A DNA stretch of 64,000 nucleotides from Oleiagrimonas soli (GTDB lineage Bacteria; Pseudomonadota; Gammaproteobacteria; Xanthomonadales; Rhodanobacteraceae), in NCBI RefSeq assembly GCF_000761445.1, contig NZ_KN196470.1, positions 2,802,454 through 2,866,453 on the forward strand, in the 5' to 3' direction. The notes beneath the pieces are model-generated. The model made no database searches, was not told where the DNA came from, and was given only the letters and a program-made list of their open reading frames with translations. This document shows positions 34,878 through 46,383 of this stretch, piece by piece (position 1 is the stretch's first letter; the number at the start of each line of letters is the position of its first letter). The translations under genes and the position numbers were made by a program.

Positions 34878-35357
34878 TCAGCGGTTGTAGATGCGCTTTT
34901 TCAAGGTTCGACCGGAGGCATCGAAGATATAGGTGACCCCCATGTGATCGCTGCGCACCGGAAACAGCAGCACCTTATCGTGGCGGACCGGAAGCAACGT
35001 GACCTCGGCCTCCCCGTGCGGGAATTTCCCGTCACGGTTCCGAATTCGGCAACCTTCGGCATGTCCTGCGCATACAGGCGGGCTGCCTGGCGCAGGCCTC
35101 GCATCAGCGCCGGCGACAGATCGCAGTTCACGTTCGTGCAAATCGACCATGTTTTGTCTTTGTATGCCCGGATGGGCTGCGCATCCTTGGGCAGCGGGTG
35201 ACACCACCACATCGTCCTCAATGGACCCGGCCCCGATGGCTGCGTTGCTCGAAGCCGCGTGCTTCGGGCTTTCCTGTGCGCTCGCACGCGACTCGGGAAA
35301 GACCCAAACACCGCAGCCACCGCGATGGTACCGCGCGCCATCCACCACTTCGTGCAC
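34878..35357 (-). pseudogene. Frameshifted gene for a small secreted protein
   Basis: Protein-like sequence switches frame. The 3' part reads EAEVTLLPVRHDKVLLFPVR then GVTYIFDASGRTLKKRIYNR and a stop at 34878. The middle part (KDAQPIRAYKDKTWSICTNV, MRGLRQAARLYAQDMPK) is in another frame. The switch falls at a GGGAAATTCCC run near 35027-35037, where one base appears lost. The 5' part (near 35210-35360) may shift again. Each frame is open by itself over about 160 codons, so a shadow effect cannot be wholly excluded. Family unknown. Confidence 0.5.
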
Positions 35358-35399
35358 ATACCTGCAACTCCACCACGCCAGCAGCGGCAGCCCATCGAC

Positions 35400-36287
35400 T
35401 CACTCGGACGCCGTAGCGTCCTCCGCGAACTGTTCGTCCAGCCATTCGCCCAGCTGTGCGAACACGCGGCTGCGCGCCGGCTCGGCCTCGTTGAAAATCT
35501 CGTGATAGAGCCCGCCGAGGATGCGACCGTCCAGCTTCGATGGCGGCGCGGCGGCGATGAAGTCGCGGCTGCCGGAGGCGTCGACCAGATGATCGTCGCC
35601 GGCCGCCATCAGCAGCGTCGGTACGCTTAGATCGTCCGCTTCGGCAAGACAGTACGCACCGGCGCGGAAGATGAAATCGGCCAGACGCGGCGTGATGCGG
35701 TTGTCGCAGTTCGGGTCCTCACCGTAGAACGCGGCGACCGACGGATCGTGCGACAGATACGCGCGCTTGAGACCGTTGCGCAGCGGCAAATTCGGCGTCA
35801 TGCCGGTGAGCACGCTCGCCAGACGCTGCATGAAGACCGACTCGTGACTGCGGAACGCCGGCGAGGACAGCACCATCGCGGTGGGTTTGAATCGTCCCTC
35901 GAGCACCGCGCGCGCGACGATCAGTCCCCCCATGCTGTGGCCGAACAGCAGCGACGGCGTGTCGAACTCGGCAGCGTAGGCGGCGTACATGGCCGTCAGG
36001 TCGTCGAGCAGATCGTCGCCGCGACGCAGCGCCCCGCGCGGCCCTGGCGAGCGACCGTGACCCCGCTGGTCGTAGCTGCACACGTCCCAGCCCCGTCCCG
36101 CGAACCAGGCGGCGATGTGCCGGTAGCGACCGCTGTGTTCGCCCAGCCCATGCACCAGCAGCACGCCGCGCCGCGCGGACGGGTCCGCCCAGCGACGCCG
36201 GAACAGCGACTGGCCGTCGGCCATGCTTACGTGATCGAACTGCCCCTCCGGCCCCGGCAGCGGATCGGCGCGAAGTGCGTTGGTCAT
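35400..36287 (-). CDS. Alpha/beta hydrolase, monoacylglycerol lipase/lysophospholipase-like
   Basis: 295 residues. Oxyanion motif LLVHGLGEHSGRYRHIAAWF, DQRGHGRSPGPRGAL, and the nucleophile elbow FGHSMGG (Ser). The acid is probably the Asp in AAGDDHLVDASGS and the His is in GGLYHEIFNEAE. This block order matches serine aminopeptidase S33/monoglyceride lipase proteins (Hydrolase_4). No signal peptide, so it is cytoplasmic. Substrate not predictable beyond an ester lipid. Confidence 0.88.
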   Translation of the reverse strand: MTNALRADPLPGPEGQFDHVSMADGQSLFRRRWADPSARRGVLLVHGLGEHSGRYRHIAAWFAGRGWDVCSYDQRGHGRSPGPRGALRRGDDLLDDLTAMYAAYAAEFDTPSLLFGHSMGGLIVARAVLEGRFKPTAMVLSSPAFRSHESVFMQRLASVLTGMTPNLPLRNGLKRAYLSHDPSVAAFYGEDPNCDNRITPRLADFIFRAGAYCLAEADDLSVPTLLMAAGDDHLVDASGSRDFIAAAPPSKLDGRILGGLYHEIFNEAEPARSRVFAQLGEWLDEQFAEDATASE

Positions 36288-36384
36288 CGGATCGCCCTCT
36301 GTGGCTCGACTCGATCATGCTATGCCGCACCGGCCACGCCAACCGTTTCCATCCAAGCGAAGCGGGCACCGCGGACGGCAATGC

Positions 36385-37515
36385 TCAGTTCGGCACGCTG
36401 TGCAAGGCCACGCCCCCCGACTGCACCGGCGGGAAGGCCGCCGCGGCCTGCGCCCATTCGTCCGAACGCAACTCCAGCGCTTCGCTGGTCCCGGCACGCG
36501 CGGAGCGGACGCCGGCTTCGAGCACGGCCATCAGCGCCAGCGCCTGGGCCGGCGGCACCGGGTTGGGCGCCTGGCCGCGTATCGCGTCACGCACGCCGGC
36601 GTAAAAGCTGCGGTAATCGCCGGCCGGCGCGGGCAGCGTCGTCTCCTCGCCGTTGCCGTCGATCACGCGCAGCGGATCGGGATCGTCGCCCCAGCCCGCC
36701 GCGCCCGGCCGCATGCCTTCGCGCAGTTGGCCCTCCTGCCGGTCGGCGCCGTGCTTGCGCAGGCCACCGCGCTCGCCGTGCACGAGATAGCGCGGCGTGC
36801 CGCCCGCGACCAGCATGCCGGCCTGCAGCACGACCTGCAGCGCACCGTAATCGAGCACGGCGTGGAACCAGTCGTCGACCACGCTGCCATTGCGCTGCGC
36901 CAGCCGATGCAGCGTGATCCGCTCGGGCAGACCGAACAGCACCAGCGCCTGATCGGCCAGGTGCGGGCCGAGATCGAACCACAGACCCGCGCCCGGCACC
37001 GCCTGTTCGCGCCAACGCACGCGCACTTCCGGGCGGAAGCGATCGATGCGCGACTCGACATGCACTACACGACCGACGCGACCGGCCGCCACGGCTGCGC
37101 GAACGGCCAGGAAATCGCTGTCCCAGCGACGGTTCTGGAACACGGACAGCACGCGCCCGGCGTCCTGCGCCAAACGCGTGACGTGACGAGCCTGGGCCAG
37201 ATCCAGCACGAACGGCTTGTCCACGACCACATGCTTGCCGGCACGCAGCGCGGCCTCGGCCAGCGATGCGTGCAGCGCGTTCGGCGCGGCGATCACGACC
37301 AGATCGACATCCGCGCGCGCGATCAGGCTCGCGGCATCGGGCACGACATCGGCCTGTGGCAGATCGGCCCGCACCTGCGCCGGCTGACTGGACGCCACCA
37401 CGGCAAGTTCCAGGCCGTCCACCGCCTCGATCAATGGCGCATGGAAGGTGCGGCCGGCGTAGCCGTAACCGATCAGGCCCACGCGCAGCGGGCGATGCGA
37501 GCGATCCATACTCAT
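36385..37515 (-). CDS. Gfo/Idh/MocA family NAD(P) oxidoreductase
   Basis: 376 residues from ATG 37515. A second ATG two codons later is possible. Rossmann motif GLIGYGYAGRTFHAPLI near the N-terminus, then VVIAAPNALHASLAEAALRAGKHVVVDKPF with the conserved EKP-type DKP, and RRWDSDFLAV. PGAGLWFDLGPHLADQALVLFG carries the D-x-x-x-H catalytic pair. Similar to E. coli YdgJ. Sugar-type substrate unknown. It is 80 bases downstream of the glutaminyl cyclase gene on the same strand. Confidence 0.88.
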   Translation of the reverse strand: MSMDRSHRPLRVGLIGYGYAGRTFHAPLIEAVDGLELAVVASSQPAQVRADLPQADVVPDAASLIARADVDLVVIAAPNALHASLAEAALRAGKHVVVDKPFVLDLAQARHVTRLAQDAGRVLSVFQNRRWDSDFLAVRAAVAAGRVGRVVHVESRIDRFRPEVRVRWREQAVPGAGLWFDLGPHLADQALVLFGLPERITLHRLAQRNGSVVDDWFHAVLDYGALQVVLQAGMLVAGGTPRYLVHGERGGLRKHGADRQEGQLREGMRPGAAGWGDDPDPLRVIDGNGEETTLPAPAGDYRSFYAGVRDAIRGQAPNPVPPAQALALMAVLEAGVRSARAGTSEALELRSDEWAQAAAAFPPVQSGGVALHSVPN

Positions 37516-37594
37516 GGCCTGATCGTGCCCGCTTCCGCACACCGAGGCGAGTGCATGGCGCACATCGTCGCATGCGCGGCCACCAAGAAAGCGG

Positions 37595-38446
37595 TCATCG
37601 CGATTGCTTCCGCGGCGCAACCAGCCGAATCTCGAACAGCGTCGGCCAGCACTTGCCGGTGACGAACAATCGGCGATGCTCGGCATCCCAGGCGATGCCG
37701 TTGAGTACATCGTCCTCGGGATTGGGCAGCTTGCTCACGTCCAGCAGACCCTTCAACTCGATCCAGCCCACCACATGCCCGGTGGCCGGATCGATGCGCG
37801 CGATGCGGCTGGCCTGCCAGATGTTGGCGAACAACTGGCCGTCGACCCACTCCAACTCGTTGAGGTTATGCACCGGCTTGCCGTCGGCGGTGACGTGGAT
37901 CGTGCCGACCTGCTGCAGCGTGTTGGCGTCCAGCACGCGCAGATCGGGCGTGCCGTCGCTCATGTACAGCCGGTCTTCGTGGCTCGTCAGCGCCCAGCCC
38001 TCGCCCGGATAACGAAACAGGCGGATGGGTTTCAGACTGGCGAGGTCATAGACCAACCCGATGTGCTGACGCCAGGTCAGCTGGATCAGGCGATCCTTCC
38101 ACGCCACGATGCCCTCACCGAAAATCTTCGGCGGCAACAACGTCTGCTGCACCACCTTGCCGCTGCGCAATTCGACCTTGCGCACCGACGAAGCGCCCTC
38201 CATGCCGGTGCTCTCGTACAGAAAGCCGTCCCGGTAGAACAGGCCTTCGGTGAAGGCGTTGGTGTCGTGCGGATAGCGGTGCACGATGGTGTAGCCGTAG
38301 ACCGGAATCGCCGCGTGCAGTGGAGCGGAAAGCATCAGCGCCATCAGCACGGCCCAGCAGCCGACGCCACGACGGAGCGTCTTGCGCAGCGCCGCGGAGA
38401 CGGACTCGCGCGCCGCCATCCGCCAAGGGCCGACAGTCACGCGCAT
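37595..38446 (-). CDS. Glutaminyl-peptide cyclotransferase (plant/bacterial beta-propeller type)
   Basis: Converts N-terminal Gln to pyroglutamate. About 283 residues from ATG 38446, or 274 from ATG 38419. A signal sequence with GCWAVLMALMLSAPLHA leads to a five-bladed propeller: YPHDTNAFTEGLFYRDGFLYESTGMEGASSVRK, given as the family hallmark near residues 57-90, then FGEGIVAWKDRLIQLTW, LYMSDGTPDLRVLD, NLNELEWVDGQLFANIW and VLNGIAWDAEHRRLFVTGKCWPTLFE. Periplasmic. The longer form overlaps the methyltransferase stop by 10 bases, suggesting coupling. Confidence 0.88.
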   Translation of the reverse strand: MRVTVGPWRMAARESVSAALRKTLRRGVGCWAVLMALMLSAPLHAAIPVYGYTIVHRYPHDTNAFTEGLFYRDGFLYESTGMEGASSVRKVELRSGKVVQQTLLPPKIFGEGIVAWKDRLIQLTWRQHIGLVYDLASLKPIRLFRYPGEGWALTSHEDRLYMSDGTPDLRVLDANTLQQVGTIHVTADGKPVHNLNELEWVDGQLFANIWQASRIARIDPATGHVVGWIELKGLLDVSKLPNPEDDVLNGIAWDAEHRRLFVTGKCWPTLFEIRLVAPRKQSR

Positions 38447-39048
38447 GCCGCCGCCGGCTTGCGCGCTACCAGATCGATCAGGGCGGACATGCCCTCGTGG
38501 CGACCTTCGTGGAGTTCGGCGTCGTAGCTGGCCAGATGTTCGATCTGCAGTCCCGAGAAAGCCTCGCGCAGCATCGGTTCGGTGTACATGTTCTCCGCCT
38601 CGGACGGACCGCCGGTGCCGTAGGCCAGCTGCTCGGGACGATAGCCCTGCAGCAGCAGCAGACCGCCCGGCTTCAGCGCGCGCTGCATGTCCGCGAACAT
38701 CCGCGCGCGGAACGCCGGGTCGGCGAACTGGATGAAGATGCCGGCGATGACGTCGAAGCGCTCGTGGCCGAAATCCCAGTCCGCCAGATCGGCCAACTCG
38801 TAGCGCAACTGCACGCCGCGCGCGTCGGCCAGGCGGCGGCTCTTGTCCAGCCCGACCTGCGAACCGTCCACGGCCAGCACGTCCAGTCCCTGTTCGGCCA
38901 GCCAGACGCCGTTGCGGCCATCGCCGTCGGCCACCGCCAGCGCCATGCCCTGTGCCGGCAGGCGCGCCTGCTGCGCGACCATGAACGCGCTCGGCGCGGT
39001 GCCGAACAGATAGTCGTCGCCGGCGTAGCGTTCGTCCCAATCGACCAT
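38437..39048 (-). CDS. Class I SAM-dependent methyltransferase (TehB-like)
   Basis: 203 residues starting MVDWDERYAGDDYLFGTAPS, the characteristic opening of the TehB/thiopurine-type group. SAM motif I is VADGDGRNGVWLAEQG (usually GEGEGRN), motif II LAVDGS and motif post-I FDVIAGIFIQF. C-terminal SALIDLVARKP. Substrate unknown. First gene of a minus-strand run with the glutaminyl cyclase and the oxidoreductase. Divergent from uup. Confidence 0.82.
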   Translation of the reverse strand: MVDWDERYAGDDYLFGTAPSAFMVAQQARLPAQGMALAVADGDGRNGVWLAEQGLDVLAVDGSQVGLDKSRRLADARGVQLRYELADLADWDFGHERFDVIAGIFIQFADPAFRARMFADMQRALKPGGLLLLQGYRPEQLAYGTGGPSEAENMYTEPMLREAFSGLQIEHLASYDAELHEGRHEGMSALIDLVARKPAAACA

Positions 39049-39101
39049 GAATGGAATCTCCTCGCGTGGGGGGTCTGCGCATTCTACGCGCCCCGCACCG
39101 G

Positions 39102-39107
39102 TACAAT
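39102..39107 (+). promoter_or_regulatory. -10 box (TACAAT) of uup, likely leaderless start
   Basis: TACAAT ends six bases before the uup ATG, so transcription should begin at or beside the start codon. No Shine-Dalgarno sequence. Same geometry as dusB. Confidence 0.5.
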
Positions 39108-39113
39108 GGCGGC

Positions 39114-40994
<1,881 letters not shown>

Positions 40995-41184
40995 TCCGCC
41001 ATCATTTGCCGCTGCGGCCATGACAGAAGTAAGAAAAGGACCCAACTCCCCTCGCGGATCATGCGAATCATGAAGTCTTTATAGCTGATTCTCACCGCGT
41101 TGCCTCTGTACCTTGTAACCGTCTCGGATCATGTCGAATCCAGCCGCGACGAGACCACCCTCAGCGAAGCAAGCAGGCCGATCC

Positions 41185-42552
41185 CTACGCACGGGTCACG
41201 GCTTGCGCTGACGCCACCGGCAGCCACAGAGTGGCTACCGCGCCCGGCCTATCCTCACGCGTAGTGAGACTCACGCCGCCTTCGTGCGCCTCGGCGATCT
41301 GCCGCACCAGCGCCAGGCCGATACCGGAACCGCCCGGTTTGGTGGTGAAGAACGGCACGAACAGGTTGTCGCTGCGCGGCGGGCCCGGACCGTTGTCGAT
41401 CACCTCGATCAGCACGCGCGCTTCCTCGCAGCGCCAGCGCACGCGTACCTCGGCGCCTGCGGCCGGCGCCGCCTCGGCGGCGTTGCGGATCAGATTGATG
41501 AGGGCCTGCTCGATCTGGTCCGGATCGGCATGCACCGTCAGCGCTTCGCCGGGCTCGACCTCCACGGCGCAACGCTGTTGCAGGCGCGCCGCCTTGCCGA
41601 CTAGTTCGGCCAGATCGACCTCGCGCTTCTGCGGCATCGGCAGCCGCGCCAGGCTGCTGTAGCCGGACAGGAACCGCGAGAGTGCACCGGCACGCTTGCC
41701 GATCACCTCCAGCCCGGAGCGGAAGTCCTCGCGCCAGTCGTCCGGCAACGGTTCGCGCGCGGCCAGGCTGGCCAGCGTGTCCGCCATCGACTGGATCGGT
41801 GCCAGCGAATTGTTGACCTCGTGACCGAGCACGCGCAGCAGCCGCTGCCAGGCCAGACGCTCCTCTTCGCGCAGCACGCGGCCGACGTCGTTGATGACCA
41901 GCAACTGCCCGCCGCGTCCGCCGCTGCGCAATGGCGCGCGACGCACCTCGAAACGCCCGCTGCGTCCCGGAAAGGCGTGCGCCACCGCCTGCGAGGACGG
42001 CGCATTGAGCAAGGCGTCCAACCCCAGTTCCTCGGCGCGCAGACCGAACACACGATGCTTGTCCGCATCCAGCAGTTGCTGACCGGCGGGGTTCATCAGG
42101 CGCAGGCGGCGGTCCTGGTCGAACACGAACACCGCGCTGTCCAGCGCCGCCAGCGTCTTGCTCAGCAGGTACGAGGATTCCTCGAACGCCAGGCGCTCGT
42201 CCTGCAGGCGTTCGGCCAGCCGGTTGACGTCGTCGATCATGTCGCCGAGCACACTGTCCGACGCACCGCGCAGGCTGTAGTCGCCCTGTCGCAACGCCTC
42301 GATCAGGCTCGACAGCGTGTACAGCGGGAAGATCGCGCGGCGGCGATGCCAGCGCGCCAGCATCAGCGTCAATACCACTACCGTGGCCAGTACCACGACG
42401 GTCCACCGACCCTGTGGCAGCCCGAACACGAACACACCGAGCAGCGCCAGCAAGGCCGGCGCCGCGACCAGCAGACCGCCGTAGAACACGCGCGCCTCGA
42501 AACGTGGCATCAGGCCGCGTTGGGACGGTTTCGTTGGCGGCTCAGTCGGCAT
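41185..42552 (-). CDS. NtrY-like sensor histidine kinase
   Basis: 455 residues from ATG 42552, overlapping the response-regulator stop by 11 bases. Two adjacent membrane helices (about 24-68), then a HAMP-like linker and a PAS-like region (SAVFVFDQDRRLRLMNPAG). The phosphoacceptor His is in LGHEVNNSLAPIQSMADTL. The ATPase domain has NLIRNAAEAAP, DNGPGPP and GGSGIGLALVRQI. Only a tiny periplasmic loop is present, so it probably senses a membrane or cytoplasmic cue. It is the last gene of the exporter operon and presumably phosphorylates the NtrC-like partner. Confidence 0.9.
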   Translation of the reverse strand: MPTEPPTKPSQRGLMPRFEARVFYGGLLVAAPALLALLGVFVFGLPQGRWTVVVLATVVVLTLMLARWHRRRAIFPLYTLSSLIEALRQGDYSLRGASDSVLGDMIDDVNRLAERLQDERLAFEESSYLLSKTLAALDSAVFVFDQDRRLRLMNPAGQQLLDADKHRVFGLRAEELGLDALLNAPSSQAVAHAFPGRSGRFEVRRAPLRSGGRGGQLLVINDVGRVLREEERLAWQRLLRVLGHEVNNSLAPIQSMADTLASLAAREPLPDDWREDFRSGLEVIGKRAGALSRFLSGYSSLARLPMPQKREVDLAELVGKAARLQQRCAVEVEPGEALTVHADPDQIEQALINLIRNAAEAAPAAGAEVRVRWRCEEARVLIEVIDNGPGPPRSDNLFVPFFTTKPGGSGIGLALVRQIAEAHEGGVSLTTREDRPGAVATLWLPVASAQAVTRA

Positions 42553-43942
42553 GCCCCGCAGTATCGCGCAAACCGTGCTTCTCCATGCGCCGATACAGCG
42601 TCTGACGGGTGATGCCAAGCGCATCGGCCGCCTGCTGCAGGTTGCCGTCGTGGCGATCCAGTGCGCGACGCACCAGCACCGCCTCGACCTGGTCCAGGGT
42701 CATGCCCTCGAAATCCGTGCCAACCCCGGACTCGACCTCCGTCGGTGTGCCGAAGGCCAGCGCCGCGGCGCTGACCTGATCGTGTTCGGCCAGCAGCGCC
42801 GCACGCTCCATAAGATGCTGCAGTTCGCGTACGTTTCCGGGCCAGCGCCAGGCCAGCAGCGCGCGTTCGGCGGAAGCGGCCAGATGTAGCGGTTCGCGAC
42901 CATGCCGCGCGACGCTGCGGGCGAGAAACGCGCGCGCCAGCGGCAGAATGTCATCGCGCCGTTCGCGCAGCGGCGGCAGGCGCACTTCCAGCGTGTTGAG
43001 GCGGTACAGCAGGTCCTTGCGGAAACGGCCGGCCGCGACTTCGGCGTCGAGATCGGCGTTGGTCGCCGACACCAGCCGCACGTCCGCCGTCTGCGTGCGC
43101 GAGGAACCCAGCCGCTCGAACTCGCCATCCTCGAGCACGCGCAACAATTTGGGTTGCTGCGAAGCGGGCACGTTGCCGACTTCGTCGAGGAACAGCGTGC
43201 CGCCGTCGGCCAGCTCGAAACGGCCGATGCGCTCGCCCTTGGCATCGGTGTACGCGCCGCGCACGTGGCCGAACATCTCCGACTCGAACACGCTCTCGGC
43301 GATGCCGCCCATGTTGACCTTGACCAGCGAGCGATCCGCGCGCGGCGACAACGCGTGCAGGCGCTGCGCGATGACGCCCTTGCCGGTGCCATTCTCGCCC
43401 AGCACCAACACGTTGGCGTCGCTGGCGGCGATGCGCGCGGTCAGATCGAGCACCCGACGCATGGCCGCGGATTCGGCGATCAGCTCGCCGCCCTCCTCGG
43501 CGCGAAGCAAGGCGTTCTCAGCTTCCAGCCGACGCTGCCGACGCGCGCTTTCGCCAAGCGCGATCTGCGCGCGCAGCACGCGCATCAGACGCATGTTCTC
43601 CCACGGCTTCTCGATGAAGTCGGCCGCGCCCAGACGCATCGCCTCGACCGCCAGCGGCACGTTGCCCCAGGCCGTCATCACGATCACCGGCATCTCCGGC
43701 ACGTGCTGGCGCAATTGTTCGAGCAGCTCCAGGCCTTCCTCGCCCGAGGTCGTGTCGCGGGTGTAGTTCAGATCGATCAGGGCGGCGTCGAAATCGCGGC
43801 GACGCGCCTGTTCCAGCGCCGTCGCCGGGCCGTCGACGCCGACCGCATTCATGCCTTCGGCCTTCAGCAGCATGCGCAATGCTTCGCGCACGTCGGCCTG
43901 ATCGTCGGCGAGCAGCACGCAGGGGTTCGTCGAGCGCTTCAT
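42542..43942 (-). CDS. NtrC-like sigma-54 enhancer-binding response regulator
   Basis: 466 residues from ATG 43942. An ATG four codons earlier is possible. Receiver domain with D13-D14 and phospho-acceptor D57 (ALIDLNY), with an unusual extension TRDTTSGEEG. The AAA+ domain has Walker A GENGTGKG and Walker B GGTLFLDEVGN. The sigma-54 loop reads GAYTDA instead of GAFTGA. Arg finger region YRLNTLEVRLPPLRERRDDI. The C-terminal Fis-type helix-turn-helix is QAADALGITRQTLYRRM. Very likely the activator of the two sigma-54 promoters at 53.4 and 56.2 kb. Activity with the altered loop is inferred. Confidence 0.9.
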   Translation of the reverse strand: MKRSTNPCVLLADDQADVREALRMLLKAEGMNAVGVDGPATALEQARRRDFDAALIDLNYTRDTTSGEEGLELLEQLRQHVPEMPVIVMTAWGNVPLAVEAMRLGAADFIEKPWENMRLMRVLRAQIALGESARRQRRLEAENALLRAEEGGELIAESAAMRRVLDLTARIAASDANVLVLGENGTGKGVIAQRLHALSPRADRSLVKVNMGGIAESVFESEMFGHVRGAYTDAKGERIGRFELADGGTLFLDEVGNVPASQQPKLLRVLEDGEFERLGSSRTQTADVRLVSATNADLDAEVAAGRFRKDLLYRLNTLEVRLPPLRERRDDILPLARAFLARSVARHGREPLHLAASAERALLAWRWPGNVRELQHLMERAALLAEHDQVSAAALAFGTPTEVESGVGTDFEGMTLDQVEAVLVRRALDRHDGNLQQAADALGITRQTLYRRMEKHGLRDTAGHAD

Positions 43943-43970
43943 GACTTCATCCATTTCCGCAGTGTAGTGC

Positions 43971-46379
43971 TCACTCGTAACGCAGCGCGACCGCCGGGTC
44001 CACGCGCAAAGCGCGCAGCATCGGCACCAGCGTGGCGAGTGCGGAAATGCCGATCACCGTCGCCAGCACTGGCACGAACACGCCCGGATCGTGAGCGCGC
44101 GTGTGCAGACCCGGATCGGCCAGCAGTTTCGACCACGGCCACGACAGCAGCAGCCCGATGCCCAGGCCCAGACCGAGCTGCCAGAACAGCTGCCGCCCCG
44201 TATCCAGCAGAATCGCGCCGTGACCCGCGCCGATCGCGCGACGGATGCCGATCTCGCGGGTGCGTTGCGCTACCGAGAAGGCCAGCACGCCGTACAGACC
44301 GGCAGCCGCCAGCAACAGCGCAACCAGACCCAGCGCGCTGAACACGCCCGTCAGCACTACCAGCCCCACGCGCGCCGTCGCCATGGCGTCGGCCTGGCTG
44401 CGCACCGCATAAACGGCCGCCTGCGGGTCCACGCTGTGCACCGCGTCGATCAATTGCGGCGCGAATGTCGAAGCATCGGCATGCGTGCGCACGGCCAGAC
44501 CGACGTCGTGCAGGGGGCTGAACGTGGCGCTCTGCTGCAGCGGCACCAGCAGGCCCGGCCGCGGACGTTCCAGCATGCTGTCCATCTGCAGCGACTGGAT
44601 CACGCCGACCACCGTCAGCGTGCGCGCCCACGGCTTGCCGGGATACAGCACCAGCTTCTGATCCAGCGCATCGCGGTGCGGCCAGTAGGCCGCGGCCATC
44701 TTGGCGTCGATCACCACGACCGGCGCACTGTCGGCGCGATCGCGCGCATCGAGAAAGCGCCCTTCGCGCAGGTGCACGCCATAGGTGTCGAGAAAGTGCG
44801 CATCGACAATGGCCATCTGCGCGCGCGGCCAGCCGTCCGCAGGCTGCGGCTGACCCGGCAGGGACACATCCTCGTGGCTGCCCAGCACGGCGGCGGGCAC
44901 GACATCCGACGCCGTGGCCGCGACGACTTCCGGATTCTGCTGCAGCCGTTGGACCACAGCCTCGAAGAAACGGATGCGCTGCGCATCTTCCTTGTAGGCC
45001 TGCGGCGGCAGAGCGACATCGGCCGTCAGCACCTGCGCGGCATGGCTCGCGCCCACGGCCGGCTGCGCCATCAGCGCATGCAGCGAGCGCACGAACGTGC
45101 CCGCGCCGACCAGCAGCACCACGGTCAGCGCCACCTCAACCACCACCATCACCCGCGACACGCGCGCGAAGCCGCTCCCGGAACCCTTGCTGCCGTCGCG
45201 CATGGCGTCCTGCAGATCGTCGGCGCGTGTCGCGCGCCAGGCCGGGATGCCGCTGGACAGCATGGTGCTCAGCAGCGCCACGACGATACCGAACGCGATG
45301 ACCGAGGCATCGGTGCCGTGCAGGGTCAGGACCGACTCCGGATGGTTGGCCACCCAGGTCGCGTCGATCCAGCGTCCGCCTGCGTGCACGATCAGAAAAG
45401 CCAGCGCCAGCGCCGCCGCGCCCAACAGCAGACCTTCCGCCAGCGCGCCGTACAGCAGCCGCATGCGACTGCCGCCAAGCGCGCTGCGCAGCGACAGCTC
45501 ATGCCGCCGCTGCAGCGTCTGTACCAGCTGCAGGTTGGCCACGTTGATGCATGCCAGCAACAGCACCAGCACGCCGGCGCCGAACATCAGCCACACCCAG
45601 CGGCGCATGTCCCGCGGCACGAAACTCAACGATACCGGCGCGACGATGAGCTGCATGGTATGCACGCCCGACGGCAGGGTTCGCTGCAGCCGACCGGCCC
45701 AAGCATCCAGTTCCGCCCGCACCTGTCCGAGCTGGACGCCGGGCGCCATCCGCGCCACGGCGGCAACGTACGTATGCTGGCCCGATTGCAGGCGCAACGG
45801 CAGCCAGGCCTGCGCGCTCCCCGGGAAGCCGAACGCCGCGGGCATCACGCCAACGACGGTCGCCCACTCGCCATCGACCCGGACGGAACGCCCGACGATC
45901 TTCGGGTCGGCCCCGAAGTGCTCTCGCCACAGCGTCTCGCCGAGCAGCAGCGCGTGCGGTGCGCCCAGCGCGTCGTCCGCAGGCACGAACCCGCGCCCGA
46001 GGAGTGGCTGAGCGTCCAGCAGACGCATCATGGAGGCCGTCAATCGAGCGCCGCGGTAGTACGTGGCGCCGTGACCGCTGTCCAGGCTGATACCCGCCTC
46101 CCGATAGGCGCCCATGCGGTCGACCCCGCGCAGCTTGCCGCGAAGCTGCAGATACTGATCCCCATCGATCCCCTCGATGCCGTTGGGTGTCGGCATCCCC
46201 ACCGAAATCAACCGTTCGGCATGCGGCAGGGGCAGTGGCTGCAGGATCAGCGAATTGACCATGCTGAACACGAACATCATCAGCCCCAGCCCGACCCCCA
46301 TCACGGTCACCGACAGCAACGCATATCCCGGCCGTCTCGACAGCCGCCTTCCCGCCTGACGCCATTCGCGAATCCACAT
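43971..46379 (-). CDS. MacB/FtsX-like ABC permease D (large, duplicated)
   Basis: 802 residues without an ATPase domain. The N-terminal helix (YALLSVTVMGVGLGLMMFVFSMV) precedes a MacB-type periplasmic domain (about 50-240, LLDAQPLLGRGFVPADD). Three helices of an FtsX core follow at about 270-390. A second unit then begins RVSRVMVVVEVALTVVLLVGAGTFVRSL, with its own periplasmic domain and final FtsX core (AVYAVRSQADAM... TREIGIRRAIGAGHG). RREIGIRRAIGA-type motif is the ATPase-contact segment. Ends ALRVDPAVALRYE. Less similar to permeases B and C than they are to each other. Four bases separate it from permease C. Confidence 0.87.
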   Translation of the reverse strand: MWIREWRQAGRRLSRRPGYALLSVTVMGVGLGLMMFVFSMVNSLILQPLPLPHAERLISVGMPTPNGIEGIDGDQYLQLRGKLRGVDRMGAYREAGISLDSGHGATYYRGARLTASMMRLLDAQPLLGRGFVPADDALGAPHALLLGETLWREHFGADPKIVGRSVRVDGEWATVVGVMPAAFGFPGSAQAWLPLRLQSGQHTYVAAVARMAPGVQLGQVRAELDAWAGRLQRTLPSGVHTMQLIVAPVSLSFVPRDMRRWVWLMFGAGVLVLLLACINVANLQLVQTLQRRHELSLRSALGGSRMRLLYGALAEGLLLGAAALALAFLIVHAGGRWIDATWVANHPESVLTLHGTDASVIAFGIVVALLSTMLSSGIPAWRATRADDLQDAMRDGSKGSGSGFARVSRVMVVVEVALTVVLLVGAGTFVRSLHALMAQPAVGASHAAQVLTADVALPPQAYKEDAQRIRFFEAVVQRLQQNPEVVAATASDVVPAAVLGSHEDVSLPGQPQPADGWPRAQMAIVDAHFLDTYGVHLREGRFLDARDRADSAPVVVIDAKMAAAYWPHRDALDQKLVLYPGKPWARTLTVVGVIQSLQMDSMLERPRPGLLVPLQQSATFSPLHDVGLAVRTHADASTFAPQLIDAVHSVDPQAAVYAVRSQADAMATARVGLVVLTGVFSALGLVALLLAAAGLYGVLAFSVAQRTREIGIRRAIGAGHGAILLDTGRQLFWQLGLGLGIGLLLSWPWSKLLADPGLHTRAHDPGVFVPVLATVIGISALATLVPMLRALRVDPAVALRYE

Positions 46380-46383
46380 CGGA

